Notes: generated from the letters alone by a model not told the origin. Counted from the first letter of the stretch, positions 18,181 to 27,133 are shown. The stretch is 64,000 bases of DNA from DASRDE01 sp035938175 (GCA_035938175.1 DASZHD010000052.1:59352-123351); one strand, 5' to 3'. Translations and numbers: made by a program.

Positions 18181-18678
18181 TTATCGCAGCTTTATCAATA
18201 GTTTTCCGTCGCCGGTAGCGGCAGGCGCGGCGGCTGCGGGCGCGGAGTTCTGCGCAACGGGCTCCGGCTGCGCGGCGGGCATTTCCTCGTAATCCGGAAT
18301 CGCACCGTTCGCGACTTTTTGCGCATAGTCGTCGATCGCCACGTGGAGCGCCTCGAGCGCGCGCTGCGGGTAATCCTTCTTCTTCTCCGGGTATCCGCCC
18401 AACGCGCTCTCGATGTCGTCCGTAGAGATGGCGCGTGCTTGTGCGATCGTCTTGCCTTTCGCGAGGTCGACGACCAAGCTGCACGTCGCCGTACCGAAAC
18501 CGCATCCCGTCGTGAAGTACGAAATATCTTCGATCACGGCGCCCGGCCCGATTTTCAAAAAGAAATTGTACATGTCGCCGCACGAATCGCTAAAGTACTC
18601 GCCGCTCGCGGTCGCGTCTTCCATAGTGCGGAAACCCGCCCGTTCCTCGACCAACCGCTGGAATTTCGGAAAATCCAA
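18181..18678 (-). CDS. IscU/NifU-like iron-sulfur scaffold, variant ligand set
   Basis: About 165 residues. The TTG at 18678 is preceded by TTAGGAG eight bases upstream, which decides the start. It has the scaffold motifs S-C33-G-D35-M and T-T-G-C59-G-F, then an extra C66. In the usual third-ligand position (L-H-C-S) it reads L-H112-V113, so the third cysteine is lost while the His stays. A low-complexity Ala/Pro tail of about 35 residues closes the protein. It sits 11 nt behind sufR and faces away from sufCDSU. It may assemble or carry clusters with C66 as a replacement ligand; that is inference. Confidence 0.75.
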   Translation of the reverse strand: MDFPKFQRLVEERAGFRTMEDATASGEYFSDSCGDMYNFFLKIGPGAVIEDISYFTTGCGFGTATCSLVVDLAKGKTIAQARAISTDDIESALGGYPEKKKDYPQRALEALHVAIDDYAQKVANGAIPDYEEMPAAQPEPVAQNSAPAAAAPAATGDGKLLIKLR

Positions 18679-18689
18679 GACCTGTGCTC

Positions 18690-19343
18690 CTAACTGCTCG
18701 ACTTCACTTCGAACCGGCACGCCGTGCCGCCGGTTGCAAGCGATTCCGTCTGCACGTGCGCTCCGCCTATCGTTTCGTCCAATACCTGATGGATGACCGA
18801 ACAGACTTCGGGATGCTCGCGCACGACTTCCGAATACGGACAATTGTGTTCGCGCAACTCGTAGCCGCCGTCGATAAGACTATATTCCGCGACAACGCCG
18901 CCTTCGCGTAAGACTTGCGTCAATTGCGAGAGCCGGCCTTCGGCATCGGGCGCGGTCACGCGCTCTTTTGCTTTTGCTACCGTGCGTTTGGAGATGCCGT
19001 CGAAAACTCTGCTGATACCTTCCTGACCGAACTGCTGCTTGACCTCGCGCAACACCGCTCCCAGCATCTTGTCGTATTGCTGCGGGAACAGTTTATCGGC
19101 TTGGGCCGTCAGCGAGAACTCATACGTGGGCTTGGTGGGCCCGCGGCGCACCGGTTTTTCCACGACCAGGCCGTCCCGCTCGAGCACGACCAGCTGCTGC
19201 CGTATGGCATTGGGAGAGAGCCCGAACATCGCGGCGAGGTCCACGGCCGAAGCGGACCTGCGGCGTCGCAGCTCCTCGACGATGCGCCCCCGGGTGCTCT
19301 GGAAAAAGCGGTCGGCTTGCATATCCTGCTCGAATGCTAGCAC
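18690..19343 (-). CDS. sufR: SufR-type iron-sulfur-sensing repressor
   Basis: 217 residues. Residues 15-75 form a winged helix-turn-helix (S-A-S-A-V-D-L-A-A-M-F-G-L-S-P-N-A-I-R). The C-terminal half carries three cysteines, C168, C181 and C209, with the C-x12-C spacing seen in cyanobacterial SufR, where such cysteines hold a 4Fe-4S cluster. SufR represses the suf operon while its cluster is intact. The gene is divergent from sufC, the usual arrangement. Start is the GTG at 19343; an ATG at 19322 is an alternative. Confidence 0.88.
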   Translation of the reverse strand: MLAFEQDMQADRFFQSTRGRIVEELRRRRSASAVDLAAMFGLSPNAIRQQLVVLERDGLVVEKPVRRGPTKPTYEFSLTAQADKLFPQQYDKMLGAVLREVKQQFGQEGISRVFDGISKRTVAKAKERVTAPDAEGRLSQLTQVLREGGVVAEYSLIDGGYELREHNCPYSEVVREHPEVCSVIHQVLDETIGGAHVQTESLATGGTACRFEVKSSS

Positions 19344-19370
19344 GAAATGGGAAGATAGTCCAGGATTTCC

Positions 19371-19400
19371 TTGACTTTCTTAGGCGCCGCGCGATAGCAT
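19371..19400 (+). promoter_or_regulatory. Candidate promoter of the suf operon
   Basis: A TTGACT (-35 like) at 19371-19376 and a TAGCAT (-10 like) at 19395-19400 are separated by 18 bases, 36 bases before the sufC start. The region is shared with the divergent sufR start, so SufR probably binds here. I see no clear CAAC-N6-GTTG palindrome of the cyanobacterial type. Confidence 0.4.
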
Positions 19401-19435
19401 TACAAACGTCCCAAACCATCTAAGGAGCTGAATTC

Positions 19436-20206
19436 GTGTCCGACCGCGGCCTGCGCATCAAAGACCTCCACGTCGACGTGGCCGGCAACCACATCTTGAA
19501 GGGCATCGACCTGACGGTCGAACCTGGGCGCGTACACGCGTTGATGGGCCCGAACGGCAGCGGCAAATCGACGCTTGCCTTTTCGCTGGCCGGGCACCCG
19601 AATTACAATGTGACGTCCGGAACCGCGACGCTGGACGGCGAGGACCTGTTCGCGCTTCCCCCCGACAAGCGCGCGAAAGCCGGGCTCTTTCTGTCGTTCC
19701 AGTATCCGGCGGCCATCCCCGGCGTGAAGGTCGCAAACTTTCTCCATGCCGCGCGCCAGGCAGTGCGGCCGGGCGATCTGACGCCCGCCAAATTCCGCGC
19801 GCTGCTGATGGAAAAACTCGAAACGCTGGACATGGATCCGGGTTTTCTCGGGCGTTATCTTAACGACGGTTTCAGCGGCGGTGAAAAAAAGCGTTTGGAG
19901 ATGCTGCAGCTCGCGGTGCTCGCGCCGAAGTATGCGATCTTGGACGAGACCGATTCCGGATTGGACGTCGACGCGCTGCGCGCCGTCGGCGAATCGGTAA
20001 ACGCCCTTCGAAAGAGCGACGAAGGCAAAGAGACCGGTTTTCTGATTATCACGCACTATCCGCGCATTCTGCAGCACATCGAGGCGGACGTCGTGCACGT
20101 GCTGATCGACGGGCGCCTCGTCAAGGAAGGCGACGCGGAACTCGCGCACCGTATCGAGCGCGAAGGCTACGACACGCTTCGCGAGGAGATCGGGCAACTT
20201 GCCTAG
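19436..20206 (+). CDS. sufC: SUF system ATPase SufC
   Basis: 256 residues from a GTG with AAGGAG eight bases upstream. ABC-type ATPase motifs are complete: Walker A GPNGSGKST (38-46), a Q-loop in FLSFQYP, signature F-S-G-G-E-K-K-R, Walker B YAILDETDSGLD and a switch His in IITHYPR. SufC works in the cytoplasm with SufB and SufD, driving conformational change during Fe-S cluster assembly. First gene of sufC-sufD-sufS-sufU; overlaps sufD by 8 nt. Confidence 0.95.
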   Translation: MSDRGLRIKDLHVDVAGNHILKGIDLTVEPGRVHALMGPNGSGKSTLAFSLAGHPNYNVTSGTATLDGEDLFALPPDKRAKAGLFLSFQYPAAIPGVKVANFLHAARQAVRPGDLTPAKFRALLMEKLETLDMDPGFLGRYLNDGFSGGEKKRLEMLQLAVLAPKYAILDETDSGLDVDALRAVGESVNALRKSDEGKETGFLIITHYPRILQHIEADVVHVLIDGRLVKEGDAELAHRIEREGYDTLREEIGQLA

Positions 20207-21392
20207 CGCGATCGCCTTGGCGTCCGTTCCGCCGAATTTAGAACGGGCGATCGCCGGACTCGATGGTTCGCTGCTTACGGCGCCCAGGCGGTCCGAGCTG
20301 CTGGCGCGTGCTTTCGAATTGCGTTCCGGGCGTGAAAAGCCGAACCGCTTTTGGAAGATCGATCTCGATGCGCTCGATTACTCGGCGATAGACGTTTCGG
20401 CTGCTCCGGCTCCGAAATTGCAGGCGCCTTCGACGCGTGGACTAATCGTGTGCGATTTGCAGACAGCCGTGCGCGACCATGCGGATCTCGTCCGGCGTGC
20501 ATTCGGAAGCGCGTGCGACGTTAGCGCCTCCAAGTTTGCGGCGCTCAGCGCCGCACTCTGTAATACCGGCGCATTCGTGTACGTGGCAGCCGACGCGGCC
20601 CCGGCAGAGCCGATCGAGATCACGTACGATGCAGCCGCAGCGCTCTTTCCGTACACGCTGGTGGTGCTCGAGCGCGGCGCCAATTGCACGATCGTCGAGC
20701 GCGTCCGCGGCTCTGCGCCGTTCGTCGGCGGTATTTCGGAGATCGTCACCGGCGAAGGCTCTGCGGTGACGTATTGTGCCGTACAGGATCTGGCGACTCC
20801 GTCGCGCGCGGTTTTCACCCGCGCGGCGAAACCTGCCAAGGATGCAGCTGCGGTCTTGTGCGTGGCAGAGCTGGGTGCCGCGCTTAGCGTCGAAACGATC
20901 GAGATTGTTACCGAACATCCGGGCGTCGATGCGCAAATAAACATCCTCTTCTTCCCGCGGAGCGACGAGCACGTCGACGTGGTTTCAACGGTTCACCATG
21001 CGGCGGGAGATTCTCAATCGCATACGCTCGTAAAGTCCGCGGCAACCGGCCGCGGCCAAGCGCGATATCTCGGAAACATTCGCATCGCACCGCACGCGCA
21101 GGCCACGGAAGCGGCGTTGCGTGACGATGCACTCCTGCTCTCGAAGCGTTCGCACATCGATTCCGTGCCGGCTTTGGAGATAGCCGCAAACGACGTCAAA
21201 GCGTATCACGGCGCGACGGTCGGCGCGCTCGACGAGGACCAGATCTTTTACATGACCAGCCGCGGCATCGAACGCTCGGACGCGGAGAAAATGATCGCGC
21301 TCGGCTTCTTCGAGCCCGTCGTCGAGCGATTCTCAACGAAAGCGCTGCGGGAAGAGATCCGCGCGGCTCTGCAAGCAAAGGTAAGCGAATGA
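20199..21392 (+). CDS. sufD: SUF scaffold subunit SufD
   Basis: 397 residues. The C-terminal beta-helix end reads L-E-I-A-A-N-D-V-K-A-Y-H-G-A-T-V-G and D-E-D-Q-I-F-Y-M-T-S-R-G-I, the SufD form with the conserved His of HGAT. SufB would have a cysteine in the equivalent E-C-R segment and E-H-E-A, neither of which is here. SufD pairs with SufB in the SufBC2D complex. No sufB lies in this cluster. Overlaps sufS as ATGA. Confidence 0.85.
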   Translation: MPSAIALASVPPNLERAIAGLDGSLLTAPRRSELLARAFELRSGREKPNRFWKIDLDALDYSAIDVSAAPAPKLQAPSTRGLIVCDLQTAVRDHADLVRRAFGSACDVSASKFAALSAALCNTGAFVYVAADAAPAEPIEITYDAAAALFPYTLVVLERGANCTIVERVRGSAPFVGGISEIVTGEGSAVTYCAVQDLATPSRAVFTRAAKPAKDAAAVLCVAELGAALSVETIEIVTEHPGVDAQINILFFPRSDEHVDVVSTVHHAAGDSQSHTLVKSAATGRGQARYLGNIRIAPHAQATEAALRDDALLLSKRSHIDSVPALEIAANDVKAYHGATVGALDEDQIFYMTSRGIERSDAEKMIALGFFEPVVERFSTKALREEIRAALQAKVSE

Positions 21393-22633
21393 TCGCCACC
21401 CCGGATTCCAAACTTGCCCGAATCATCGGCGATTTTCCGATTCTGCGCCAACGAACGTCGCGCGGCAAACGGCTCGTGTACCTGGATTCGGCGGCCACGT
21501 CGCAAAAACCGCAGTGCGTGATCGACTCGCTCGTCGACTATTACACCCATTACAATGCCAACATCCATCGCGGCGTCTACGAAATTGCGGCGCGCGCCAC
21601 GGAAGCGTTTGAAGCCGCCCGCGGTAAAGTCGCCGGGTTTTTGAACGCGCAGCCGCAAGAGATCGTCTGGACGCGCAACACGACCGAAGCGATCAATCTG
21701 GTTTCCTATTCGTGGGGCCTGTCCAATCTTCGTCCGGGCGACGCAATACTGACGACACAGTTGGAACACCACTCCAACTTGGTGCCCTGGCAGCTGCTTG
21801 CAGAGAAAACCGGCGCCGAGCTGCGCTTCATCCCCGTCGACGCGCGCGGCCTGCACGTGTTGGATGATTTGGACGAATTGCTGGATGGATGCCGCCTGGT
21901 CGCGCTCTCGCACGTCAGCAACACGCTCGGAACGATCGCGCCGCTGGAAGTAATCGTTCCCAAAGCGCATTCGGCCGGCGCACTCGTTCTTGTGGATGGC
22001 GCGCAAGCCGTGCCCAATATGCCGGTCGACGTACAGTCGCTCGACGTCGATTTTTACGCCCTCAGCGCTCACAAAATGTGCGGGCCGACGGGAATCGGCG
22101 TCCTGTACGGTAAGCGCGCATTGCTGGAGGCCATGCCGCCGTTTCTGACCGGCGGCGACATGATTCGCAAAGTCGAGTACACCTCGACGACGTTCAACGA
22201 GCTGCCGTGGAAATTCGAAGCTGGTACCAGCAACATCGCCGACGCAATCGCATTCGGAACGGCGATCGATTATTTGAACGGCGTCGGGATGCAATGGGTC
22301 CGCGATCACGAGGTTGCGCTGATGCGCTACGCGTTCGACCGGCTCTCTACGCTGGAATCGCGCGGACTGGCGATCTACGGCCCGAAAGATCCCGAGCGGG
22401 TCGCCGACGTCATCTCGTTCAATTTTGCCGACATCCATCCGCACGATTTGGCGTCGCTGCTCGATACCGAGGGCGTATGCGTTCGAGCGGGACACCATTG
22501 CACGATGCCGCTCATGGAGAAAATGGGGTGGCCCGCGACGACCCGCGCGTCGTTCTACATCTACAACACGGAAGAGGACGTCGAAGCGTTGATTACCGGA
22601 CTCGAAAAGGCGGCCGATGTTTTCAAACTGTAG
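21389..22633 (+). CDS. sufS: Cysteine desulfurase SufS
   Basis: 414 residues, the normal length. PLP-binding Lys229 lies in S-A-H-K-M, and the active Cys371 in R-A-G-H-H-C, the group II (SufS) motif without the long flexible loop of IscS. It takes sulfur from cysteine as a persulfide and hands it to SufU. It overlaps sufD by 4 nt, and sufU begins 23 nt downstream. Confidence 0.95.
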   Translation: MIATPDSKLARIIGDFPILRQRTSRGKRLVYLDSAATSQKPQCVIDSLVDYYTHYNANIHRGVYEIAARATEAFEAARGKVAGFLNAQPQEIVWTRNTTEAINLVSYSWGLSNLRPGDAILTTQLEHHSNLVPWQLLAEKTGAELRFIPVDARGLHVLDDLDELLDGCRLVALSHVSNTLGTIAPLEVIVPKAHSAGALVLVDGAQAVPNMPVDVQSLDVDFYALSAHKMCGPTGIGVLYGKRALLEAMPPFLTGGDMIRKVEYTSTTFNELPWKFEAGTSNIADAIAFGTAIDYLNGVGMQWVRDHEVALMRYAFDRLSTLESRGLAIYGPKDPERVADVISFNFADIHPHDLASLLDTEGVCVRAGHHCTMPLMEKMGWPATTRASFYIYNTEEDVEALITGLEKAADVFKL

Positions 22634-22656
22634 GCTACTCCCGGGCCGCGTTTGAA

Positions 22657-23049
22657 ATGGACGACTTCTACCGGGATTTCATCCTCGATCACTACCGCAA
22701 CCCGCACAATTTCGGACATTTGCCCGAACCCGACGCGGTTGCGGAAGATCTCAACCCGCTCTGCGGCGATCAGATCCGGATCGAACTGCAGGTCGATCCC
22801 GATCGCAAGGTCACCGATATCCGTTTTTCGGGCAAGGGCTGCGCGATAAGTCAGGCATCGGTGTCGATGCTGACCGACGCCGTGAAAGGAAAGTCGCTGG
22901 AAGAAATTGCGACGCTTCCCAAGGAAACGGTGCTCGAGAACGTCGGCATCGGCATCAGTCCGACGCGGATGAAATGCGCCATGCTCGGACTCAAGGTGCT
23001 AAAGAGCGCCGCCGTCGGCGAGCTTGCGGCGTGGCCCGACGAAGCTTGA
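22657..23049 (+). CDS. sufU: SufU sulfur-transfer protein
   Basis: 130 residues. Zinc ligands are C36-G-D38, C62 in G-K-G-C-A-I-S and C107 in R-M-K-C-A, the SufU pattern. SufU docks on SufS and swaps zinc ligands to accept sulfur. It is about 15 residues shorter than the B. subtilis protein. SufS-SufU adjacency is the usual Gram-positive and deep-branching layout. The stop overlaps the next start as TTGA. Confidence 0.92.
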   Translation: MDDFYRDFILDHYRNPHNFGHLPEPDAVAEDLNPLCGDQIRIELQVDPDRKVTDIRFSGKGCAISQASVSMLTDAVKGKSLEEIATLPKETVLENVGIGISPTRMKCAMLGLKVLKSAAVGELAAWPDEA

Positions 23050-23342
23050 TCTTCGCAAAACTCCTCGCCGTTATCGCCGTTTGGTTTTGCGCGCTGCAAG
23101 TGTGGGATATCGCCACGCTGCACTTCACGGATCTGCTGCGATCTCCGGCCGCCGTGCTGCGCTTTCTCGCGGGCTGCGTCCTGGCGTTTGGAGCACTCGT
23201 TCTACTCTACGTCGCCGTGCCGTTTAGCGCGCCGGGGCTGTTCTCGGCAATTGCAATCGCGACGTTCGTTGGGGCACTTCTTGCGGAGTTTCTGATCGGG
23301 GACGACCTTCGGAGCGCGCTACGCGCTGCGACGAGGCGCTAG
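23046..23342 (+). CDS. Small three-helix membrane protein
   Basis: About 98 residues if started at the TTG overlapping the sufU stop. Three hydrophobic helices (about 2-20, 33-58, 61-80) are followed by a charged C-terminus ending A-A-T-R-R. No family is recognised. The TTGA coupling puts it in the suf transcript, though a link to cluster assembly is not shown. Confidence 0.6.
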   Translation: MIFAKLLAVIAVWFCALQVWDIATLHFTDLLRSPAAVLRFLAGCVLAFGALVLLYVAVPFSAPGLFSAIAIATFVGALLAEFLIGDDLRSALRAATRR

Positions 23343-23352
23343 CCGAAGAATC

Positions 23353-24135
23353 CTACGGTCCCGTCGCGGACTTATCCAGGATGCGGTTACCTCCCGTGCC
23401 CGGCGCGACTTGAAAGGTTTCATGGTATTGCCCGCCGGTCGTTTGCAGAAGGACGTCTACGTTGGAACTGCCGTCCGGGTTCACGGTCTCGTTGATGCGT
23501 TCGATCCGCGTCTGTGAATTGATAAAACTCTCATCCGGAGCCCCGTTGCCGAGGTACGACGCAGCCGTTTGCGGGTCGCCGCGCATCAATGCGCCGATGT
23601 AAGCGCGTACCGTCTGTTCGGCGGCTGATTCCGTTTCTGCGGCCACGCGCGGTGCGATAGACGGCGGAGCCGACGGCGTCGGCGCGGGCTTCGGCGTGCG
23701 GCGGCGTGTCGGTTCGGGCGAAGGCGGGGCGGTCGCTTGCGCAGTCGGCTGCGCGGTCGGTTGCGCCGAAGGCGCCGGCTGTTGCGTCGGCGGTCGTGTC
23801 GGCTCTTCCGTCGGCGCCGGGCTCGGCGAGGGAACTGCGCTGGGTGAAGGCGGCGCCGTTGCAAGCGCGACCGCACTTACTTCTGAGGTCGGTTCGGCCG
23901 AGGGCGACGGCAACGGCGTCACGATGGGTACGCTCGTCGGCGGCGTCTGCGCTGTCTGCGTTTCATTTTTGCCGCCGAATGCGTGCGCGAGCGCTTGTCC
24001 CAGAAACCACCCGCCCGCGATCACGGCGAACGCGGCGGCTATCGTTATCAGCCATGGCGTGAATGCGTTGGAAGCACCGGCAGTTCGCCGCGTTTGCGAG
24101 CCCGAGTTGCGGCGGCGGCGCCGATCGTCGCTCAT
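23353..24135 (-). CDS. Membrane-anchored protein with a Pro/Ser/Thr-rich stalk and a small C-terminal domain
   Basis: 260 residues. A basic cytoplasmic start (residues 5-11 are mostly Arg), one membrane helix (about 27-52), a low-complexity stalk of about 115 residues built of Pro-Ser-Pro and Pro-Thr-Ala-Gln units, then a compact domain (about 165-260) with W/Y-poor helices and strands that resembles an NTF2-like or DUF4878 fold. Probably a cell-surface or periplasmic stalked protein. It overlaps the upstream gene's stop by 4 nt. Confidence 0.7.
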   Translation of the reverse strand: MSDDRRRRRNSGSQTRRTAGASNAFTPWLITIAAAFAVIAGGWFLGQALAHAFGGKNETQTAQTPPTSVPIVTPLPSPSAEPTSEVSAVALATAPPSPSAVPSPSPAPTEEPTRPPTQQPAPSAQPTAQPTAQATAPPSPEPTRRRTPKPAPTPSAPPSIAPRVAAETESAAEQTVRAYIGALMRGDPQTAASYLGNGAPDESFINSQTRIERINETVNPDGSSNVDVLLQTTGGQYHETFQVAPGTGGNRILDKSATGP

Positions 24136-24527
24136 GGTTGCAACAGCCGCTGCGCGATGCCGTTCGCTAACTGTGGAGAAAGCTGCGACACGACGGGAGG
24201 CTCGCGTTCGATCAGGGCGATCGCTGCTTCTTTCAAGAGTCCGGTATTGGTGCGCGCATACTCGATCAGCGCGCGCATCGCTTGCGGCTCGCCGAGTTCG
24301 ATGGCGCCGAGCGACGTGCCGGCACCTTCGGCTGCGTCTTCCGATGATTCGCCGCGCGCGCGGAACGCATCGAAGATCGCTTCCACCAAGAGCGTCCGGC
24401 CGCCGGGCGACATCGTGCGCTCGCTCTGCTCGATCGCGGACGCAAGTTCGCGTTCGTCCATTTTATTGATAAACTTCTCGGCCGCGTCGACGACCTGAGC
24501 GGAAGCGTAGTTGCCGAAAACCGACAT
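24132..24527 (-). CDS. Soluble helical protein of unknown function
   Basis: 131 residues from the ATG at 24527; AAGGAG lies 13 bases upstream. All-helical and acidic, with segments M-D-E-R-E-L-A-S-A-I-E-Q-S-E and L-L-V-E-A-I-F-D-A-F. No membrane segment or motif. Coupled to the stalked membrane protein, so the two may function together. Confidence 0.65.
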   Translation of the reverse strand: MSVFGNYASAQVVDAAEKFINKMDERELASAIEQSERTMSPGGRTLLVEAIFDAFRARGESSEDAAEGAGTSLGAIELGEPQAMRALIEYARTNTGLLKEAAIALIEREPPVVSQLSPQLANGIAQRLLQP

Positions 24528-24587
24528 CGCCGAATCGTTACTCCTTAACGGCAGGCGGGTCCTCGAAGCTGGGCAAAACCATACCGG

Positions 24588-24911
24588 GTGATACGCGTCC
24601 GAGTGCCCCTGGATCTCCACGCCGTTACGGTGAACGGTTCGGGCGCGTTTGCTTTGGCCACGCCCGTTCGCGTACGCGAGCTGGTGTCGTGGGCCGTACG
24701 CGAAGCCATCGGCGCGCGAGCGCCGCACGACAAATTCGCGCGCATGGTTCGCACCACGCTCGCGGGGCTCGCCGCGGGACGTTTTACCGTCCATGTCGAC
24801 GGACGCGCGTACGGGGACGAGAACGACGTCGTGATGTGCGGCGGCGTCGCCGACGTGCGCTTCTTCATGCCGATGCGGCGCTCTCTGGTGTGCCCATCTG
24901 AATTGGCCTAA
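24588..24911 (+). CDS. Hypothetical protein
   Basis: 107 residues from a GTG. It has an alpha/beta composition with no recognised family and opens with a beta-strand (I-R-V-R-V-P-L-D-L). It overlaps the next reading frame. The opposite-strand alternatives are poorer, so it is likely real, but evidence is limited to codon character and position at a divergent junction. Confidence 0.5.
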   Translation: MIRVRVPLDLHAVTVNGSGAFALATPVRVRELVSWAVREAIGARAPHDKFARMVRTTLAGLAAGRFTVHVDGRAYGDENDVVMCGGVADVRFFMPMRRSLVCPSELA

Positions 24912-25629
24912 TCCGGACCGGCTGGACCGTCAAGAACTGCCGTCCTACCGGCCAATCGCGCTCGTCGCAGCGCGACTGATCGCCCGGCGCTGGCCGCTGT
25001 ATCTTGCCGCTTGTGCGGTCATTCTCGCGCTCGAAATACTCTTCTATCTCTTTTCGCGGATAAAATTTTCCGAGCTGTACGCGACGCTGATCGGCGAGCC
25101 GCTGCTGATCGTCGTGGTGATGGTCTACGCGGGCTGCGACGCGCGCGGCGTTTTGCCGGCTGCGAGCGAACGGTGGGGGCGAATCGTCGAACGCGCGTGG
25201 GCCGTTATCGTCGTCGACGTCAGCCTCTCGCTCGTCAACACCGTCGGCTTTTCCACTATGGAAGCCGGCGATGCGCTGAACGTCATTCTGGGAACTTTGG
25301 TGCTGTTCTTGGGCGCGATGCTCGTGTACTCCGAGCCGTACCTCTGCCTCAGCGACGACGTGCACCTCCTCACCATGGTTCCATACGCGATCGCGCGCAG
25401 CATGATGCTGGCGTGGGTGAATATGTCGCGCATCTTTTCGCTGTTCGCGCTAAACCTGGCAGTAACGATCGCTGCGGTATACCTGGAACAAGCGGCGATC
25501 CACGCGTTCAAAACCGCTGCCTGGGCGGATATGATTTTCTGGACGGTCGTAAACGTGCCGCTTTCGGCGATCTTCGCCGTAGCCTATTTGGACACGCTCT
25601 CGCAAGAGCGCAAAATGGTCAATTCGTAG
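24898..25629 (+). CDS. Polytopic membrane protein; start codon unclear
   Basis: Six hydrophobic segments are visible, from a helix at about 24995-25055 to the last near 25560. The frame is open from 24835 but contains no ATG, GTG or TTG before 25108, which already lies inside the protein. Starting at 25108 would delete the first membrane helix (L-A-A-C-A-V-I-L-A-L-E-I-L). I give a CTG at 24898 as the most upstream sensible start; CTGs at 24922 and 24943 are alternatives. No transporter signature is recognised. Confidence 0.6.
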   Translation: MNWPNPDRLDRQELPSYRPIALVAARLIARRWPLYLAACAVILALEILFYLFSRIKFSELYATLIGEPLLIVVVMVYAGCDARGVLPAASERWGRIVERAWAVIVVDVSLSLVNTVGFSTMEAGDALNVILGTLVLFLGAMLVYSEPYLCLSDDVHLLTMVPYAIARSMMLAWVNMSRIFSLFALNLAVTIAAVYLEQAAIHAFKTAAWADMIFWTVVNVPLSAIFAVAYLDTLSQERKMVNS

Positions 25630-25659
25630 CGGCGGAACGCGGAAACCAGGGGCGGCGGC

Positions 25660-26949
25660 CTAGTAGCGAGCCATCGACTCCAAGATCGGCGGCAAGCGGT
25701 TCTGCCGGCCGAGCATCATTTGCGCGAAGAGCGCGTTGGGCCACGCGAAATCGTCGCGCGTGTACGACTCCGGCCAGTCGGCGTTGAATGATTCGTGCAA
25801 ACGGTGGTCGCCGGTATCCGAGGCGGCCACGTATCCCATAACCCGAGAAATCTCGCTTTGGTCGGTAGACGTGAGCGCTTGCATAATGAGCGCGAGCGGC
25901 CAGACGTAGCCGTGCGGCGTATGCGGGCTTCCGATACCGGACGCATATTTCCCGGTGAAATAGTACGGATTGCCCGGCGAAAGAATGAACCGCCGCGTCG
26001 CTTGATATGCCACGTCGTTCACGCCGACGTAACCGAAGTACGGAATCGACAACAGCGACGGGATGTTGGCGTCGTCCATGAGGTTGGCGTGACCGTAGCC
26101 GTCGATCTCGTACGCGTAGATGCGGCCGAATCCCGGCGCGTTGATGAGCCCATAGCGCTCGATGGCGCGCTGAATTTGAACCGAAAGGCCCCAAGCGTTC
26201 TGCGCGAGGCGTTTATTGCGATACACGTCGCGCTCGATCTCGGTGAGGTCGCGCAGCACCACGACCGCCAGCATGTTATCGGGAATGTTGAACTGGAAGC
26301 GCGCCGCGTCGTCGGACGGGCGGAACCCGGTCCAGACCAAGCCGGTGTAGGCGACGGACGTACCCATGCCGCCGTTGGCCAGTTCCGGATTGCGGTATTT
26401 CGAACGCTGGCGGTGACGCTGCTCGGTGCGCAGCGTTGCCAAAATCGTCTTGAACGCGCGGTGCACTTCGGGCGTGAAGAGGCTTTGGTCGCCCGTGCCC
26501 TTCCAGTACAGGTACGAGAACCAAATCGGATAGAGGAGCGAGTCGACTTCGAACTTGTGTTCAGCGACGTGGTAGTCGGACGTAAAGGCGTTCGCGTACG
26601 GATCGATCAGAATGTACTTGGCCTGTCGAGCGATCGTGCCGTGGAGCATCGCGCGGACATACGAATCGGACCGGGCCAGCCCGATATACGCCGTCATGAC
26701 CGCACTGGAATCGCGCAGCCATTCCATCCCGATATCACCGGTAGAGACGAACGTGGTTCCGTCGCTTTCCGAAACAGCGTGACGGCTGTACGCTTCGTCG
26801 TAGGCGCGCTGGTAGATTCGTTGGAGCGTTGCCGAAACCGCGACGGTGCGGTTGGGGATTTCAGCAGTAGGAGCGGCGTACGCCGGGACGGCGGCAAAAG
26901 CGCAAGAAATCGCCAGCAGCATCGCTATGACGATGCGCAGCGGTCTCAT
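25660..26949 (-). CDS. Secreted GH125 exo-alpha-1,6-mannosidase-like glycosidase
   Basis: 429 residues from the ATG at 26949, which opens a signal peptide cleaved near A-Y-A-A. The body matches glycoside hydrolase family 125: G-D-I-G-M-E-W-L-R-D-S-S-A near 72, D-D-A-N-I-P-S-L-L-S-I-P-Y near 295 and Y-T-R-D-D-F-A-W-P-N-A-L-F near the end. GH125 enzymes release alpha-1,6-mannose by inversion without a metal. It probably acts on exported or environmental mannans or mannoproteins. It diverges from the 27134 gene across 184 bases. Confidence 0.88.
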   Translation of the reverse strand: MRPLRIVIAMLLAISCAFAAVPAYAAPTAEIPNRTVAVSATLQRIYQRAYDEAYSRHAVSESDGTTFVSTGDIGMEWLRDSSAVMTAYIGLARSDSYVRAMLHGTIARQAKYILIDPYANAFTSDYHVAEHKFEVDSLLYPIWFSYLYWKGTGDQSLFTPEVHRAFKTILATLRTEQRHRQRSKYRNPELANGGMGTSVAYTGLVWTGFRPSDDAARFQFNIPDNMLAVVVLRDLTEIERDVYRNKRLAQNAWGLSVQIQRAIERYGLINAPGFGRIYAYEIDGYGHANLMDDANIPSLLSIPYFGYVGVNDVAYQATRRFILSPGNPYYFTGKYASGIGSPHTPHGYVWPLALIMQALTSTDQSEISRVMGYVAASDTGDHRLHESFNADWPESYTRDDFAWPNALFAQMMLGRQNRLPPILESMARY

Positions 26950-27133
26950 CGCGCGGAGATACCCATTTTGGTCGTTTTCGTCACCACTAGTCCCTACACA
27001 GTGTATCGGCACCAAAGTTTCAACGAAAACGTGTCTAACAGACGTTTCGCAAAACTCCATTCCCTGGGATAATATCTTTACCAAACCCCCAGCGAGCACC
27101 TAGAAAGAGAGCAGGCACATCACTTCCCGGGGC

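Noticed and set aside
20199..21392. Assigning this gene as sufB
   Set aside because: The C-terminal motif has the SufD His (H-G-A-T) and lacks the SufB cysteine segment; length also fits SufD.
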